A stretch of 57,421 nt of DNA from Bacillota bacterium (GCA_023422005.1 JAEZSC010000141.1:1-57421); one strand, 5' to 3'; positions 20,645 to 28,748 are shown, counted from the stretch's first letter. Program-made: numbers and translations. Notes: a model not told the origin generated them from the letters alone.

Positions 20645-20961
20645 TTACTGCTTTCCTCTTTGGTTGCTTGATCCTTGAGCCGCTGCAGCGCCAGGCGGTA
20701 GCCGCCGGAGCCGTAGTTGAGGCAGCGGTTGACGCGGCTGATGGTGGCGGTGCTGGCCCCGGTGCGCTCCACAATGTCGTGATACGTGACCTCAGCCTGC
20801 AGGTTGCGGGCCACCTCCAGGCGCTGGCCCATGTCCTGCAGCTCGTGCACGGTGCACAGATCCTCAAAAAAGCGGTAGCAATCCTCCGCCGTCTCCAGCG
20901 TCAACACCGCGGCAAACAGATTGTCCAACTGTTCGGACTTGATAACCGGTTCATATGCCAT
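20641..20961 (-). CDS. YerC/YecD family TrpR-like regulator
   Basis: A small 106-residue protein of the TrpR superfamily. LFAAVLTLETAEDCYRFFED is the YerC N-terminus, and MGQRLEVARNLQAEVTYHDI plus RTGASTATISRVNRCLNYG form the TrpR-like helix-turn-helix. YerC sits just upstream of pcrA in many Bacillota, as here, with an ATGA overlap. The ATG at 20961 is preferred over the TTG at 20982, because AAAGGA lies between them. The regulated genes are unknown; a palindrome at 20997-21023 just upstream is a candidate operator. Confidence 0.88.
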
Positions 20962-20996
20962 TGTGTGCCCGTTCCTTTCCAAGCTACCCGTGATGA

Positions 20997-21023
20997 GTTG
21001 ACAAAATCTCAGATTTTATCAAC
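20997..21023. promoter_or_regulatory. 27-bp near-perfect AT-rich palindrome upstream of yerC
   Basis: GTTGACAAAATCT and AGATTTTATCAAC face each other across one central base, with a single mismatch in 13 pairs. It lies in the 64-base gap between the fumarylacetoacetase-family gene and yerC. It could be an operator for the yerC-pcrA-ligA operon (TrpR-like proteins bind such dyads) or a terminator of the upstream gene; it lacks a T-run, which favours the first reading. Confidence 0.4.
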
Positions 21024-21025
21024 CT

Positions 21026-21784
21026 TCACCTAACCGGGTTGCGCAGGATGCCGATGCCGCCCACCTCGATCTCCACGACGTCGCCGGCCTGCATGGGGCC
21101 TATGCCCGCCGGCGTGCCGGTCGTGATGACGTCGCCGGGCAGCAGCGTCATCACTGCGCTTACGAACTCGACGATACGGCCTATGCTGTTGATCATGAGA
21201 TCGGTGGTGCTGTGCTGGCGCACGATTCCGTTGAGCCGGCTCTCCACCCACGTGTGGCCGGCATCCAGCGCCGTTTCGACCCACGGCCCCAGCGGGCAGA
21301 AGGTGTCATACCCCTTGCCGCGGGTCCATTGGCCGTCCTTGTACTGGATCTCCCGGGCCGTCACGTCGTTGCAGCATGTGTAGCCGAAAATCACGTCGTC
21401 AGCATCTTCAGCCTTGACGGCCTTGCAGCACCGGCCGATGACGATGGCCAGCTCGGCCTCGTGGTCCACGCGCACGTCGGGGCCGGGCTTTACGATGTCC
21501 TCACCGGGGCCGATGACCGCCGACGGGGGCTTCAGGAAGATGACCGGGTCCGGCGGCAGTTCATGGCCCATCTCGCCGGCGTGGTCACGGTAATTGATGC
21601 CCACGGCCACTACCTTTGTGGGCGAGCAAGGGGCCATCAAACTCGCCTCGGCCAGCCGGACGCGCTCGCCGGTGAGCGCCGCCTCGGGGCCGGTGACGGC
21701 GTCGCCGCTCAATACGGCGATCTCGTCGCCCTCTATCCATCCGTGAATCGTGCGTCCTTCATAACACGCCCTGCAATACTTCAT
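21026..21784 (-). CDS. Fumarylacetoacetate hydrolase family protein
   Basis: 252 residues, the size of the single-domain FAH/HpcE group (acylpyruvate hydrolase, oxaloacetate tautomerase, HHDD isomerase). VAVGINYRDHAGEMG is the entry motif, and the metal site is formed by DHEAELAIVIG (acidic ligands) and the later KGYDTFCPLGPW segment. It ends in GDVITTGTPAGIGPMQAGD, the family signature for the closing strands. The N-terminal 50 residues resemble the short N-terminal domain of YcgM-like proteins. In gut anaerobes a housekeeping role such as oxaloacetate tautomerase is plausible, but the substrate is not shown by context. Confidence 0.88.
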   Translation of the reverse strand: MKYCRACYEGRTIHGWIEGDEIAVLSGDAVTGPEAALTGERVRLAEASLMAPCSPTKVVAVGINYRDHAGEMGHELPPDPVIFLKPPSAVIGPGEDIVKPGPDVRVDHEAELAIVIGRCCKAVKAEDADDVIFGYTCCNDVTAREIQYKDGQWTRGKGYDTFCPLGPWVETALDAGHTWVESRLNGIVRQHSTTDLMINSIGRIVEFVSAVMTLLPGDVITTGTPAGIGPMQAGDVVEIEVGGIGILRNPVR

Positions 21785-21889
21785 AAATCGCGTGCTCTCC
21801 TCTATCCGTATGGGTACATTTTATCATAGGAAAGCGGAGTTTGAAAGGCGAACAGGGGGAAACGGACAGGCTATGCCAACCGTCGCAAT

Positions 21890-21969
21890 GTCATTCTGAG
21901 CGCAGCGAAGAATCTCCCCTGTTCTTGCTTAAGGGAGATTCTTCAGTCGCTTCGCTCCATTAGAATGAC
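21890..21969. repeat. Imperfect inverted-repeat element containing GTCATTCTGAG
   Basis: GTCATTCTGAGCGCAGCGAA continues to GAATCTCCC (21890-21918) and faces GGGAGATTCTTC...GCTTCGCTCC...AGAATGAC (21933-21969), which has extra bases in the right arm. It lies in the 216-base gap between the FAH-family gene and licD. From memory, very similar GTCATTCTGAGCG.AGCGAAG sequences occur as dispersed intergenic repeats in many bacterial genomes; that should be checked. No gene is seen in the gap. Confidence 0.6.
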
Positions 21970-22000
21970 AACGAAAACGCGATATACGGCTGTCAATCAT

Positions 22001-22819
22001 TTATAGCTGCAGCTCCACCGCCGAATGCCGGTTGTAGCGCTTGTCCTGCGGCGGCGGCGTCATATAGTCGCCGTAGACATCGGTCAGGTATTCGTGCCAC
22101 ATGGCCGGTGCCAGGGCCATATGGCCGCCGAAGCTCAATTCCACGGCGTGGTCGAAATAGCGCCGCTGCACGCACTCCTTGTGATAGCCATAGGCTGAGC
22201 CGATGTTGACGACGCATTGAGACTGCTCGTTGCGGCACAGGCGCATGGCCCGTTGCAGCCACCCCATGACCGTGCGCAGCCGGAAGGGCCGCGTGACCAC
22301 GCGGAAAAAGCCGTAGACCAGATGAGTTCCTTTGTCCTTTTTAACCACGCGGTATTTGCTGCGGGCCAGCACGGCAATCTTGAGCAGCTTGCACAGCAGC
22401 GCATGGGCGCGGCGCAGCGGCATGGAATCCGGCACGTTGTCCAGCGGGAAGATGTCGATGTAAACGCCGTGGTGGATGTCGCAATCCACGGCGGTGGCCT
22501 CCACAAAGCGGGTGCCGCCCACGCGGATCTTGGCGTAGCCCAGGTAATAATCCGGATCGGTATCGTTGGTCTGCAGGAAGAATTTCTCCCCCAGCGCACT
22601 TGGCGCGATCTTGAGAAAGCGCTCGTAGTCGGAGCGCATCAGGCCAACGTCCAGATCATCGTCCCACGGTATGATGCTGTGGTGGCGCACGGCTCCCAGC
22701 AGCGTGCCGGTGACCAGATAATACGGGATGCCCTGTGCCCGGCACACGCGGTCGAACTCCACGAAGGCGTCCATCAGGTGTCCGTGCAGCTTTTCCAGTT
22801 CTTGCGGCGTCATATACAC
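22001..22819 (-). CDS. LicD family phospho-group transferase
   Basis: 272 residues. The N-terminal core is a textbook LicD nucleotidyltransferase-fold motif: YYLVTGTLLGAVRHHSIIPW followed by DDDLDVGLMRSDYERF, with the metal-binding Asp cluster. LicD proteins transfer phosphocholine or related phospho-substituents from a CDP/CMP-activated donor to teichoic acids or surface glycans at the cytoplasmic membrane face. Here it is the last gene of a phosphonate gene set, 10 bases after an Fe-alcohol dehydrogenase, so the donor is probably a CMP-activated phosphonate. That assignment is inference; family membership is secure. Confidence 0.9.
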   Translation of the reverse strand: MYMTPQELEKLHGHLMDAFVEFDRVCRAQGIPYYLVTGTLLGAVRHHSIIPWDDDLDVGLMRSDYERFLKIAPSALGEKFFLQTNDTDPDYYLGYAKIRVGGTRFVEATAVDCDIHHGVYIDIFPLDNVPDSMPLRRAHALLCKLLKIAVLARSKYRVVKKDKGTHLVYGFFRVVTRPFRLRTVMGWLQRAMRLCRNEQSQCVVNIGSAYGYHKECVQRRYFDHAVELSFGGHMALAPAMWHEYLTDVYGDYMTPPPQDKRYNRHSAVELQL

Positions 22820-22829
22820 TCCTCTAATC

Positions 22830-23972
22830 TCATCGTATCGCTTGCAGGATGCGCTCCACGTCGCCAGCGTTCAAGGGCACCGGGTTGTTGCCCATGCGCT
22901 CCGGGGCCAGCTCGCCGGCCAGCGCCGCCGCGGCGGCAGCGGCATCCACGCCGAAGGCGCTCAGGCGCAAGGGTTGGATGCCCGCGCACAGGCCGTCCAG
23001 CCACACTCCGATGTCCTGGGGTCCACCCACGCCGAAGGCCCGCAGCAAGGCGGGCTGATCGGCCATGGCCGGCCAGTTGATGCACAGCATCTGCGGCAAT
23101 GTGAGCGCCACGGCAAAGCCGTGCTCGATGCCAAATCGCATCGTCAGCGGATAGCTCAGCGCGTGGCACGCGGCGGTGCGGGTGTTGCTGAAGGCCATCG
23201 CCGCGAACAGCGCGCCGTGCATCATGCGCGCCCGGGCGTCCAGATCGTCGGGCCGGGCCAGCGCCTGGGGCAGCGCCGCCGTTATGTGTTCGATGGCGTC
23301 TGCTGCCAGCGCGCGCACGACCGGGTTGCTCTTAACAGACCACCAGGCCTCCACAGCGTGGGTCAGCGCGTCCAGCCCCGTGGAAAGCGTCAGCCGCGGC
23401 GGCATCGTGGCAGTCAGTTCCGGCACCAGCCACGCCTCCCGCGGGAACAGCCACGGCGCCTCCACCGAGTACTTCTTCAACGCCTGCGGGTCCCACAGGG
23501 TGCCCCACATCGTCAGCTCCGCGCCGCTGCCGGCGGTGGTGGGCACGGCGGTGATGGCGATGCCCGTGTCCCCACGCAGATAGCCCTTGCCGGCGATGCA
23601 AGCACGCACCTGCTGCGCGTCCAGCGGCCAGCGCTCCTCAGCCAGCGCCGATAGGGCCTTGGCCGTATCGATGGCGCTGCCGCCGCCGATGGCGATGAGC
23701 CGTTGGGGCTTCTCCGCGCCGAAGCGGGCCAGTGCCGCGGCCACGCTGTCAAAGGTCGGGTTACCGGGCGTGTCGTCGATCCACACGACGTCACAAGCAG
23801 TCCCTAAGGCCTTCAGAGCATCGGCCAGGCCGTGCTCGCGCACCGCGCGCCGCGAGGCCAGCACGCCCACGCGCCGGCAGCCGAAGCCCGGCGCCAACCG
23901 CGCGCGCAGCGTCGGCAGGTCCATCTGTGTGATCTTGACGGGGTTGTAGAAGGTGTGGTTCAAAATATCCAA
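22830..23972 (-). CDS. Iron-containing alcohol dehydrogenase, probable phosphonoacetaldehyde reductase
   Basis: 380 residues of the group III metal-dependent alcohol dehydrogenase family. RLIAIGGGSAIDTAKALSAL is the NAD(P)-binding GGGS motif, and the metal ligands appear in LDALTHAVEAWW, AACHALSYPLT and FGIEHGFAVALTLP (three His; the Asp ligand is upstream). Family members in phosphonate clusters (PhpC-like) reduce phosphonoacetaldehyde to 2-hydroxyethylphosphonate. That fits this context: PEP mutase and phosphonopyruvate decarboxylase lie upstream on the same strand and no aminoethylphosphonate transaminase is present. A 287-base gap with a repeat element separates it from the decarboxylase gene. 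Confidence 0.85.
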   Translation of the reverse strand: MDILNHTFYNPVKITQMDLPTLRARLAPGFGCRRVGVLASRRAVREHGLADALKALGTACDVVWIDDTPGNPTFDSVAAALARFGAEKPQRLIAIGGGSAIDTAKALSALAEERWPLDAQQVRACIAGKGYLRGDTGIAITAVPTTAGSGAELTMWGTLWDPQALKKYSVEAPWLFPREAWLVPELTATMPPRLTLSTGLDALTHAVEAWWSVKSNPVVRALAADAIEHITAALPQALARPDDLDARARMMHGALFAAMAFSNTRTAACHALSYPLTMRFGIEHGFAVALTLPQMLCINWPAMADQPALLRAFGVGGPQDIGVWLDGLCAGIQPLRLSAFGVDAAAAAAALAGELAPERMGNNPVPLNAGDVERILQAIR

Positions 23973-24026
23973 CTCTATGCTTCCTTTACGAGACCTTTCT
24001 CATCGTATTCATATCCGAAACCCTTG

Positions 24027-24177
24027 GCCCCCTTATCAAGGGGCTGGCCGCGGCGACGCCGCTGCTCGCCCATGCATCCTGGGGCTCCGGCCGCAGGCCG
24101 GTGGGGGTTCTTCCAAGGCAACGGCAGGAACCCTCTGACAGGCCTGGCGGCCTGCCACCTCCCTTGTTAAGGGAGGC
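24027..24177. repeat. Non-coding hairpin-rich repeat element inside the phosphonate cluster
   Basis: The segment has matching ends: GCCCCCTTATCAAGGGG then CTGGC at the left, and, read from the right on the other strand, GCCTCCCTTAACAAGGGAGG then TGGC. Each end is itself a hairpin. Between them are further inverted repeats (CCGGCCGCAGGCCGG, GGCAGGCCGCCAGGCC on the minus strand). No coding potential is convincing. It fills most of the 287-base gap between the dehydrogenase and decarboxylase genes. The layout suggests a MITE-like or other dispersed intergenic repeat; whether it interrupts transcription is unknown. Confidence 0.55.
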
Positions 24178-24259
24178 AAGTTATCCTTTAGAATCTTGGC
24201 CTCGGCGAACGAAAAGTCTCTTTCACTACCGATACATCCAGGGTCAGAATGAGGGGGCC

Positions 24260-25393
24260 CTACTCCCTCAGCGCTTCCATGAACGCCCGCTTGTTTTCCT
24301 GGGGCGTGCTCTTGGGCCGGCCCAGGTCGGCGCGGCAATCCAGGTTTACGTCGATCTGCAGGAACGCCGGGCCTGGCTCGGCGTTCAGAGCTTCCAACGC
24401 AGACGCCAACGCATCGGCATCGGCCACGCGGCGGGCGGACACATAGCCGCAAGCACTGGCTACGGCCAGCCAGTCCACGTCGTCGGCCACGGTGGGCATG
24501 CCCCCCACGGATTCGTGGGCGGCGTTGTTGAGCAGCACATGCATAAAATTGGCGGGCTTGCGGCTGCCCACCAGCGCCATGGCACCGGTGTGCATCAGCA
24601 GCGCGCCATCGCCATCCAGGCACCAGAAACGCATTTCGGGCCGGTTCTCGGCCAGTGCCAGCGCGATGGAAGAAGCGTGGCCCATGCTGCCCACGGTCAG
24701 GAAGTCCCTCTCCCCACCCTGGCCATGGTTCACGCGGTATTCGTAGAGCTCGCGGCTGGTCTTGCCGGTGGTGGAAACCAGGAAATCCTGCTGCCCCAAC
24801 GCCGCGGCCAGCATGCCCACTGCCTGCTCTCGGCTCATGGGCAGCGCGCGAGGGGCGCAGGGCGAGCTGTGTGGCGCGAAGGCCCCCTTGGCCGCCACAA
24901 AGGTCACGGCTCGGCCTTGGGCCAACTGCGGCGCGAAGCGCTCCGATAGCACGGCGGCCACCTGTTCGGCGGTCGTGCCGGCTTCCAGCACAAAGTGTTC
25001 CACGCCCATCACGTCCAGCAGTGCCGGTGTGATCTGCCCCATCTTGACATGCTGGGGCTCGTCGTGCACGCCGGGGCGGCCCCGCCAGCCCACCAACAGC
25101 ACCGCCGGGATGCCATATACCTGCGGGTCCAGCAGGCTGGTCAGCGGGTTCACCGCGTTGCCCAGGCCGCTGTTCTGCATGTAGACCAGCGGCACCGCGC
25201 CGGTGGCCAGGTGATAGCCTGCGGCGATGGCGGCGGCGTTGCCTTCGTTGGCTGCTTGTATGTGCTGCCTGCCCGCGCCGTAGCGCTCGGTGATGTAATC
25301 GCAGAAAGGGCCCAGCTGCGAATCCGGCACGCCGGTGAAGAAGGAGACGCCGTGGGCCGCCAGCAGATCGTGGAATTCCTCAACACGCAGCAT
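24260..25393 (-). CDS. Phosphonopyruvate decarboxylase
   Basis: 377 residues of thiamine-diphosphate-dependent decarboxylase. It converts phosphonopyruvate to phosphonoacetaldehyde and CO2, pulling the unfavourable PEP-mutase equilibrium forward. The N-terminal PYR domain starts FHDLLAAHGVSFFTGVPDS and has the AANEGNAAAIAAGYHLATG stretch with the catalytic Glu. The PP domain has the ThDP motif WCLDGDGALLMHTG ending in LLNNAAHESVGG. HDEPQHVKMGQITPALLD is typical of Ppd and sulfopyruvate decarboxylases. The start codon follows the pepM stop with no spacer, so the two are translationally coupled. Sulfopyruvate as substrate is excluded mainly by the PEP mutase partner. Confidence 0.92.
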   Translation of the reverse strand: MLRVEEFHDLLAAHGVSFFTGVPDSQLGPFCDYITERYGAGRQHIQAANEGNAAAIAAGYHLATGAVPLVYMQNSGLGNAVNPLTSLLDPQVYGIPAVLLVGWRGRPGVHDEPQHVKMGQITPALLDVMGVEHFVLEAGTTAEQVAAVLSERFAPQLAQGRAVTFVAAKGAFAPHSSPCAPRALPMSREQAVGMLAAALGQQDFLVSTTGKTSRELYEYRVNHGQGGERDFLTVGSMGHASSIALALAENRPEMRFWCLDGDGALLMHTGAMALVGSRKPANFMHVLLNNAAHESVGGMPTVADDVDWLAVASACGYVSARRVADADALASALEALNAEPGPAFLQIDVNLDCRADLGRPKSTPQENKRAFMEALRE

Positions 25394-26695
25394 TCACTCA
25401 CCCCCCGGAATCAGCCGCAGGATATCGGAAATGCTCATGCACAGCTTGTCGGCTTCCAACGCGCGGTTGTTCTCCAATATGGTTTGGGCGCAGCGCAGCA
25501 TGGCCGGAAAGGCGCTGCGGATCAGGTGGTTGGCGTAGATCACGACGTTGACGCCCCGCTCGGCAAACTCGTGCTCGTAGACGCCGTTGAAGGTCGTGGG
25601 CACCACGACCAACGGCCGGCCCTGTCCGAAACGCTCATAACGCCGGCAGAACTCGAAGATCTCGTCAGGCGTTTTCTCACGGCTGTGGATCATGATGCCC
25701 GAAGCGCCGGCGTCCAGATAGGCCCGGGCACGGCGTTCAGCATCCTCCATGCCGGCCCGCAGAATCAGGCTTTCGATGCGGGCGATGATCAAAAAGTCGC
25801 CGGTCCGGGCGGCGTCGCGGCCGGCTCGCAGCTTGGCGCTGAAGTTCTCCACGCTATCCTGGGTCTGCTCCACTTCGGTGCCGAACAGGCTGTTCTTCTT
25901 AAGGCCGATCTTGTCCTCTATGATGATGGCACTGACGCCCATGCGCTCCAAGGTCTTGACGTTGAACACGAAATGCTCGGTGAGCCCGCCAGTGTCGCCA
26001 TCCAGTATCAAAGGCTTGGTCGTGACTTCCATGATGTCGTGGATCGTGTTCATGCGGCTGGTCATGTCCACAAGCTCGATGTCCGGCTTGCCCTTGGCCG
26101 TGGAATCGCACAGGGAGCTGACCCACATGCCGTCGAAACCCTCAATGCGCTCGTCTCGGGCCACGCGGGTGCTCTCCACGATGAGGCCGGTCAGGCCGTT
26201 GTGGGCCTCCAGTATGCGCACCAGCGGCTTAAGCTCCAGCAGGCGGCTGAGCCGTGCGCGCCGGTCCTCCGGCAGTATGCCGCCGGCGTCCAGCGCGGAG
26301 CGCATCTTCTCGATGCTGACATCTTTGGTGTAGGGCACCTCTACGAGCTGCCCACCCCACTCGGAGAGCACCTCGATGACCCGCTGACGCACCTTGCTTT
26401 GAATACCCGACGCCCAGTCATCGCCGTGCACGACGATGTCCGGGCGAAGCTTGCGCAGGTTGCTCTCGTAATCCACGGTCTCTTGGGGCAGCACGCGGCC
26501 CACGCCCTTGATGGCGCCGATGATCTGCTCGCGCTCGGCGTACTTCATCAGCGGGTAGCGCTTGTAGCTGGCGATGGCCTCGTCGGTCAGGATGCCCACG
26601 GTCAGCTCGCCCAGCTCCGCGGCGCGGCGGATCAGGTTGATGTGGCCATGATGGATGATATCGGCGCTCATGGCGATATAGATTTGCTTGCTCAT
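25394..26695 (-). CDS. pepM: Phosphoenolpyruvate mutase with N-terminal nucleotidyltransferase (HxGH) domain
   Basis: A 433-residue fusion. Residues about 1-130 are a TagD-like cytidylyltransferase domain with the HxGH motif (DIIHHGHINLIRRAAELG) and a VHGDDW strand. Residues about 145-433 are the isocitrate-lyase-superfamily mutase, with the PEP-mutase hallmark EDKIGLKKNS at 260-269 and the metal site LDGDTGG at 231-237. The enzyme makes the C-P bond by turning PEP into phosphonopyruvate, the committed step to nearly all phosphonates. AAAGGAG supports the ATG at 26695, which overlaps the stop of the upstream nucleotidyltransferase (ATGA). The fused domain's own activity is not proven; the TagD-type RTxGISTT motif is not evident. 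Confidence 0.95.
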   Translation of the reverse strand: MSKQIYIAMSADIIHHGHINLIRRAAELGELTVGILTDEAIASYKRYPLMKYAEREQIIGAIKGVGRVLPQETVDYESNLRKLRPDIVVHGDDWASGIQSKVRQRVIEVLSEWGGQLVEVPYTKDVSIEKMRSALDAGGILPEDRRARLSRLLELKPLVRILEAHNGLTGLIVESTRVARDERIEGFDGMWVSSLCDSTAKGKPDIELVDMTSRMNTIHDIMEVTTKPLILDGDTGGLTEHFVFNVKTLERMGVSAIIIEDKIGLKKNSLFGTEVEQTQDSVENFSAKLRAGRDAARTGDFLIIARIESLILRAGMEDAERRARAYLDAGASGIMIHSREKTPDEIFEFCRRYERFGQGRPLVVVPTTFNGVYEHEFAERGVNVVIYANHLIRSAFPAMLRCAQTILENNRALEADKLCMSISDILRLIPGGE

Positions 26696-27414
26696 GGTTT
26701 CTCCTTTGAAAGCGCCTGCCGTGCCACGGCCAGGTCCTCTTCGTTGTCCACTTCCATGCACAGCGCGCCGGTCATGTCCACGGCGCGCAGGTTCAGCCGG
26801 TCGGTCACGGTGTTCAGCGCGTTCTCGGCGTACACGCGCTGGTCGCCACGCTCACAGAAGGACTCGATGGCGTCGGTCCAAAGCCGCCAATCGTCCTTTG
26901 TCAACTTGTACAGCGGCTGGCAGGCCACGCAGCCGGGGCCGGCCACGTCCACGCCGATCTGCTTAACGCGGCCGTCCGGCGTCAGCCTGGCCTTAAAATC
27001 CTTGGGCGGCAGCGGCGCAGCGGTGTCCACGGCTACGGCGCTGCCAGCCGCGCCCAGCAGCAGCTCCAGCGCCTGCGAAGAAAACACCAGATCTCCGTGC
27101 AGCAGCACAACGTCGTCCCGCGTGGCTTCTATGGCCCGCTGCAAGGACACGATATAGTTGGTCTCGCGGTAGCGCTCGTTATGGATGAAGCGCAGATTCC
27201 CATCAGGGCAGCAGCTTTGGGCGTGGGCCTGCAGCTTTTCCGCGGCAAAGCCCGTGGTGATGGCGAACTCCCGGATGCCGGCGGACCGCAGCAGCGAGAG
27301 TTGCCGGGACAGTATGGTGACCCCTGGTTCCAGCTCTACCATAGCCTTGGGGGTATCGGCGGTCAGCAAGCCCATGCGGCTGCCCACGCCGGAATTGAGC
27401 AGAATGGCGATCAT
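26692..27414 (-). CDS. LicC/PntC-like sugar-phosphate-type nucleotidyltransferase
   Basis: 240 residues of the MobA/GT-A nucleotidyltransferase fold. The N-terminal NTP loop is LLNSGVGSRMGLLTADTPKA, similar to LicC (AxGxGxRxxxxTxxxPK) with Asn-Ser in place of Ala-Ala. NERYRETNYIVSLQRAIEA and LLHGDLVFS are the CTP- and metal-binding segments typical of phosphocholine/phosphonate cytidylyltransferases. It opens the phosphonate operon and overlaps pepM by ATGA, so it most likely activates the phosphonate product to a CMP ester for LicD. Specificity for 2-hydroxyethyl- or 2-aminoethylphosphonate cannot be told from sequence. AAGGAAGG precedes the ATG. Confidence 0.88.
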   Translation of the reverse strand: MIAILLNSGVGSRMGLLTADTPKAMVELEPGVTILSRQLSLLRSAGIREFAITTGFAAEKLQAHAQSCCPDGNLRFIHNERYRETNYIVSLQRAIEATRDDVVLLHGDLVFSSQALELLLGAAGSAVAVDTAAPLPPKDFKARLTPDGRVKQIGVDVAGPGCVACQPLYKLTKDDWRLWTDAIESFCERGDQRVYAENALNTVTDRLNLRAVDMTGALCMEVDNEEDLAVARQALSKEKP

Positions 27415-27473
27415 AAAAGCCTTCCTTAGCAGAAAATAGACTTAACCATTTCATAACAATTCATATCCAGCGT

Positions 27474-27502
27474 ATTATACCCGAATCTTCCCCCAGGTTC
27501 CA
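27474..27502 (-). promoter_or_regulatory. Promoter of the phosphonate operon
   Basis: On the minus strand TGGAAC (27497-27502), a 17-base spacer and a perfect TATAAT (27474-27479) lie about 60 bases before the first ATG. The 200-base divergent gap to the dGTPase-like gene shows no other clear signal. Confidence 0.55.
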
Positions 27503-27614
27503 CGCTAAAGTTGCACGAAGCCGCCGCAGAATAGCGAAAATCTGGTAAAATAAGAACAGGCAATGACAAGCCGACGATCGCAAATGATGCAAAAGCTCAT
27601 TTACGAAGGAGACC

Positions 27615-28748
27615 ATGATGCAAAACGCTCTGACCGAAGCCCAGCTGACCGAGCGCGCATCCCAGCGCGATGAGGACGTGCGCGGACCATACTTTCGTGA
27701 CCAGACCGCCATCATACATTCCATGCCTTTCCGGCGGCTCAAGCACAAGACGCAGTTCCTCTTCGCGCCGGAGAACGACCACATCTGTACGCGCATCGAG
27801 CACGTGCTGCACGTGGCCACCATTGCCGCTACGATATGCCGAGGCCTCTCCCGCCACGGCTGGCAGTTGGACGGCGAGCTGGCTTACGCCGCCGGCTTGG
27901 GCCATGACCTGGGCCATGCGCCCTTTGGCCACAGCGGCGAGCGGGAGCTCTCCAAGCAGCTCAAAAGCCAGCAGGGCTTCTTCGCCCATGAGGGCCACAG
28001 CCTGCGGGTTGTGGACTGCCTGGCCGGCAGCGGCAACGGCCTGAACCTGACCCTGGGCGTGCGCGACGCCATCCTGTGCCACAACGGCGAGGTGTTCGAG
28101 CAATACCTGCAGCCCGACGGTCTTTCGGTGGACCCGCAGATCAAACTGCAGAACCATGTGCGCACCCCCGCCACGTGGGAAGGCTGCGCCGTGCGCTTTG
28201 CCGACAAGATCGCTTATCTGGGCCGCGACATAGAGGACGCGCTGCGCGCCCGCCTGATCGATTGGGACAGCCTGCCCAAGGACATCCGCAAGGAGCTGGG
28301 CTCCCTGGGCCAGCTCAACGGGCGCCTCATCAACACGCTGGTGCTGGACATCATCGAAAACTCTCTGGCCACCGGGCGCATGGGCTTTTCCGAGGCACGG
28401 TTCGAGCTTATCAGCCGGCTCAAAGACTTCAATTACAAGAACATCTACTATCACCCGCGCCTGGTGCGCTATCAGCAGTATTGCGCCCGCATCATCGGCG
28501 GGCTGTTTGAGCACTTTATTGAAGATTTGCAGCGCTGCGGGCGCATCCCCGAGGCCTGGTCGCAGCAGCCGCTGCCCTGCGACCGCGCCTTTGGCCACTA
28601 CCTGGAAAACATGGCAGCCCTCTACGACGAGGAGAACGCGCCCTATGCCCGCGTGGTTTGTGACTACGTGGCTGGCATGACCGACAACTACGCGCTCAAG
28701 TGCAATGCCCAACTAACCCAGCCCGAACCGATTGAATTCGACGACTGA
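27615..28748 (+). CDS. dGTP triphosphohydrolase-like HD protein
   Basis: 377 residues of the HD superfamily (Dgt/SAMHD1-like), predicted to hydrolyse dNTPs to nucleoside and triphosphate and so set dNTP pools or clear foreign precursors. The N-terminal entry motif is YFRDQTAIIHSMPFRRLKHK; the HD metal site is LHVATIA...GLGHDLGHAPFGHSGE, and the fourth ligand is the Asp in AYLGRDIEDAL. The length fits the shorter Bacillota type rather than the 500-residue E. coli enzyme. GAAGGAG precedes the ATG pair at 27615/27618. A strong terminator follows. Confidence 0.92.
   Translation: MMQNALTEAQLTERASQRDEDVRGPYFRDQTAIIHSMPFRRLKHKTQFLFAPENDHICTRIEHVLHVATIAATICRGLSRHGWQLDGELAYAAGLGHDLGHAPFGHSGERELSKQLKSQQGFFAHEGHSLRVVDCLAGSGNGLNLTLGVRDAILCHNGEVFEQYLQPDGLSVDPQIKLQNHVRTPATWEGCAVRFADKIAYLGRDIEDALRARLIDWDSLPKDIRKELGSLGQLNGRLINTLVLDIIENSLATGRMGFSEARFELISRLKDFNYKNIYYHPRLVRYQQYCARIIGGLFEHFIEDLQRCGRIPEAWSQQPLPCDRAFGHYLENMAALYDEENAPYARVVCDYVAGMTDNYALKCNAQLTQPEPIEFDD

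Noticed and set aside
24995..27157. A 720-codon open frame on the plus strand across the phosphonate genes
   Set aside because: It is antisense to pepM, the decarboxylase and the nucleotidyltransferase, whose families are certain; long antisense frames are expected in GC-rich DNA, and its residues (Val/His/Gly/Ala/Gln-rich) are the usual shadow composition.
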